Assembly (NCBI RefSeq): GCF_030538285.1
Contig: NZ_JAUNUG010000008.1
Span: 20,713 to 84,712 of the forward strand
Length of the DNA stretch: 64,000 bases
Direction: 5' to 3'
Origin: Corynebacterium sp.
Lineage (GTDB): Bacteria > Actinomycetota > Actinomycetes > Mycobacteriales > Mycobacteriaceae
A program made the translations under genes and the position numbers. The stretch's first letter is position 1. The number at the start of each line of letters is the position of its first letter. The notes under the pieces are model-generated. The model had not been told where the DNA came from, did not search any database, and was given only the letters and a program-made list of their open reading frames with translations. This document shows positions 63,137 to 64,000 of this stretch, piece by piece.

Positions 63137-64000
63137 TTAGAAGTTGATCATGTGGCCGGAGATACCGTGGGCGGCTTCCTTGACAGCCTCCGACAGGGTC
63201 GGGTGGATGTGGACGGCGCGGGAGATTTCCTCGGTGGTCAGATCGTAGTTCTGCGCCAGGACCAGCTCGTTGATCAGCTCGGAGGCGTTGGCACCGACGA
63301 GGTGTCCGCCGAGCAGCTCGCCGAACTCAGCGTCGGCGACGATCTTGGCGAAGCCATCGGTCTCAGCCAGGCCGACGGCCTTGCCGTTGGCGGAGAACGG
63401 GAAGGAGGCGACCTTGATCTCGCGGTCCGGCCACTTCTCCTTGGCCTGCTCCTCGGTGTAGCCGAAGGAGGCGACCTGCGGGTTACAGAAGGTGGCGCGC
63501 GGCATCATCATGTAATCGCCCAGCTCATGGGTCTCGGCGCCCGCGATGGTCTCGGCGGCGACGATGCCCTGTGCCTCTGCGACATGGGCCAGCTGCAGCT
63601 TGGCGGTGACGTCACCGATGGCGTAGATGTTCTCGACGTTGGTGCGCATGAAGTCGTCGATGGCGATGGCGCCGCGCTCGGTCAGCTCGACACCGGTGTT
63701 CTCCAGTCCGAAGCCCTCGACGCGCGGGCGGAAACCGACAGACACCAGCACGCGATCGCAGGTGATGGTCTCCGTCTTGTCGGAGCCCTTCTTCTGGTAA
63801 TCGACCTCGACGGAGTCACCGTTGTCGCGCACGGCGGTGGTGGCATGACCCGGCAGCAGCTTCACGCCGAGCTTCTTGTAGGCCTTGGCGATGACCTTGG
63901 ACACCTCGGCGTCCTCGTTCGGCAGGACGCGGTCCATGTACTCGATGACTGTGACGTCGACGCCGTAGTTGGACAGCACGTAGGCGAACTCCATGCCGAT
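63137..64000 (-). CDS. lpd: Dihydrolipoamide dehydrogenase (E3), 5' end outside window
   Basis: The last 287 residues of a flavoprotein disulfide reductase; the frame continues past the right edge. Visible are the NAD domain following IGMEFAYVLSNYG, the second FAD motif NIYAIGDVTAKLQLAHVA, and the dimerisation domain ending with the catalytic His-Glu pair in AVHIHPTLSEAVKEAAHG. The active disulfide lies beyond the window. E3 serves pyruvate and 2-oxoglutarate dehydrogenase complexes. Located beside ramB as in C. glutamicum, where lpd is a monocistronic gene; a terminator follows here. Confidence 0.93.
   Translation of the reverse strand: MGMEFAYVLSNYGVDVTVIEYMDRVLPNEDAEVSKVIAKAYKKLGVKLLPGHATTAVRDNGDSVEVDYQKKGSDKTETITCDRVLVSVGFRPRVEGFGLENTGVELTERGAIAIDDFMRTNVENIYAIGDVTAKLQLAHVAEAQGIVAAETIAGAETHELGDYMMMPRATFCNPQVASFGYTEEQAKEKWPDREIKVASFPFSANGKAVGLAETDGFAKIVADAEFGELLGGHLVGANASELINELVLAQNYDLTTEEISRAVHIHPTLSEAVKEAAHGISGHMINF

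Noticed and set aside
1-64000. tRNA, rRNA and CRISPR signals
   Set aside because: No cloverleaf with a T-loop GTTCRANNC stretch, no rRNA-like block and no regular direct repeats were noticed on either strand.
1-64000. Frequent GTCGAGAAG and GTCGACAAG words as part of the dispersed motif
   Set aside because: These are mostly in-frame Val-Glu-Lys, Val-Asp-Lys codons with the preferred codons GTC, GAG/GAC and AAG, so codon bias explains them; CTTATCGAC uses the uncommon codons CTT and GAT and is kept apart.

Overview
The window is high-GC actinobacterial chromosome, almost certainly from a Corynebacterium. Supporting this are the order lpd - ramB - sdhCAB, the mycothiol gene mshA beside gpmA-senX3-regX3, the mgtA - DUF3592 - menD order, the actinobacterial 33-residue bS22 gene, and many leaderless genes with a TAnnnT -10 box about 7 nt before the start codon. 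The species cannot be fixed. It is conserved backbone: gene order follows the long M. tuberculosis stretch from the murB/mshA region through senX3-regX3, ppx, proC, serB1, hemA-hemB and ccs to menD-mgtA. I saw no rRNA or tRNA gene, CRISPR array, insertion sequence or prophage.

Layout. 1-11.8 kb: menaquinone synthesis (menD, menC, menB, menE, menA) mixed with mgtA, a peptidase-E-like protein, a pterin dehydratase, YceI, a glycosyltransferase and an AEC transporter. 11.9-13.9 kb: small poorly known genes. 14-18.7 kb: the System II cytochrome c maturation operon (thioredoxin lipoprotein, ccdA, resB, ccsB). 18.7-32.3 kb: a haem cluster (hemL, hemY, hemE, hemB, hemD, hemC, hemA). It is interrupted by a guanidine-III riboswitch plus SMR exporter, and by a P-type ATPase that has lost its catalytic residues together with two four-helix membrane proteins. 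32.4-38.1 kb: glutaredoxin, serB, bS22, an excisionase-type HTH protein, proC, a membrane protein, ppx and a cysteine-rich protein. 38.1-44.8 kb: an orphan FtsX-type permease, regX3/senX3, gpmA and mshA. 44.8-48.7 kb: an acyl-CoA ligase, then a CstR-like-regulated sulfur operon. 48.7-56.6 kb: an HNH protein, murB and envelope or unknown genes. 56.6-64 kb: succinate dehydrogenase, ramB, a membrane protein and lpd.

Most of the window serves aerobic respiration: menaquinone, haem, cytochrome c maturation and succinate:menaquinone reductase. The sdhC-ramB intergenic region carries sites that resemble DtxR, GlxR and RamB boxes, which would link iron, cAMP and acetate signals to respiration.

The most unusual features are: (i) the 9-mer CTTATCGAC (extended GCTTATCGACG), 27 copies on both strands where about 0.2 would be expected by base composition; (ii) the catalytically dead P-type ATPase inside the haem cluster; (iii) a sulfur-stress operon with a palindromic operator over its promoter; (iv) the guanidine-III riboswitch; (v) compact divergent pairs of leaderless genes; and (vi) a twin DnaA-box palindrome.
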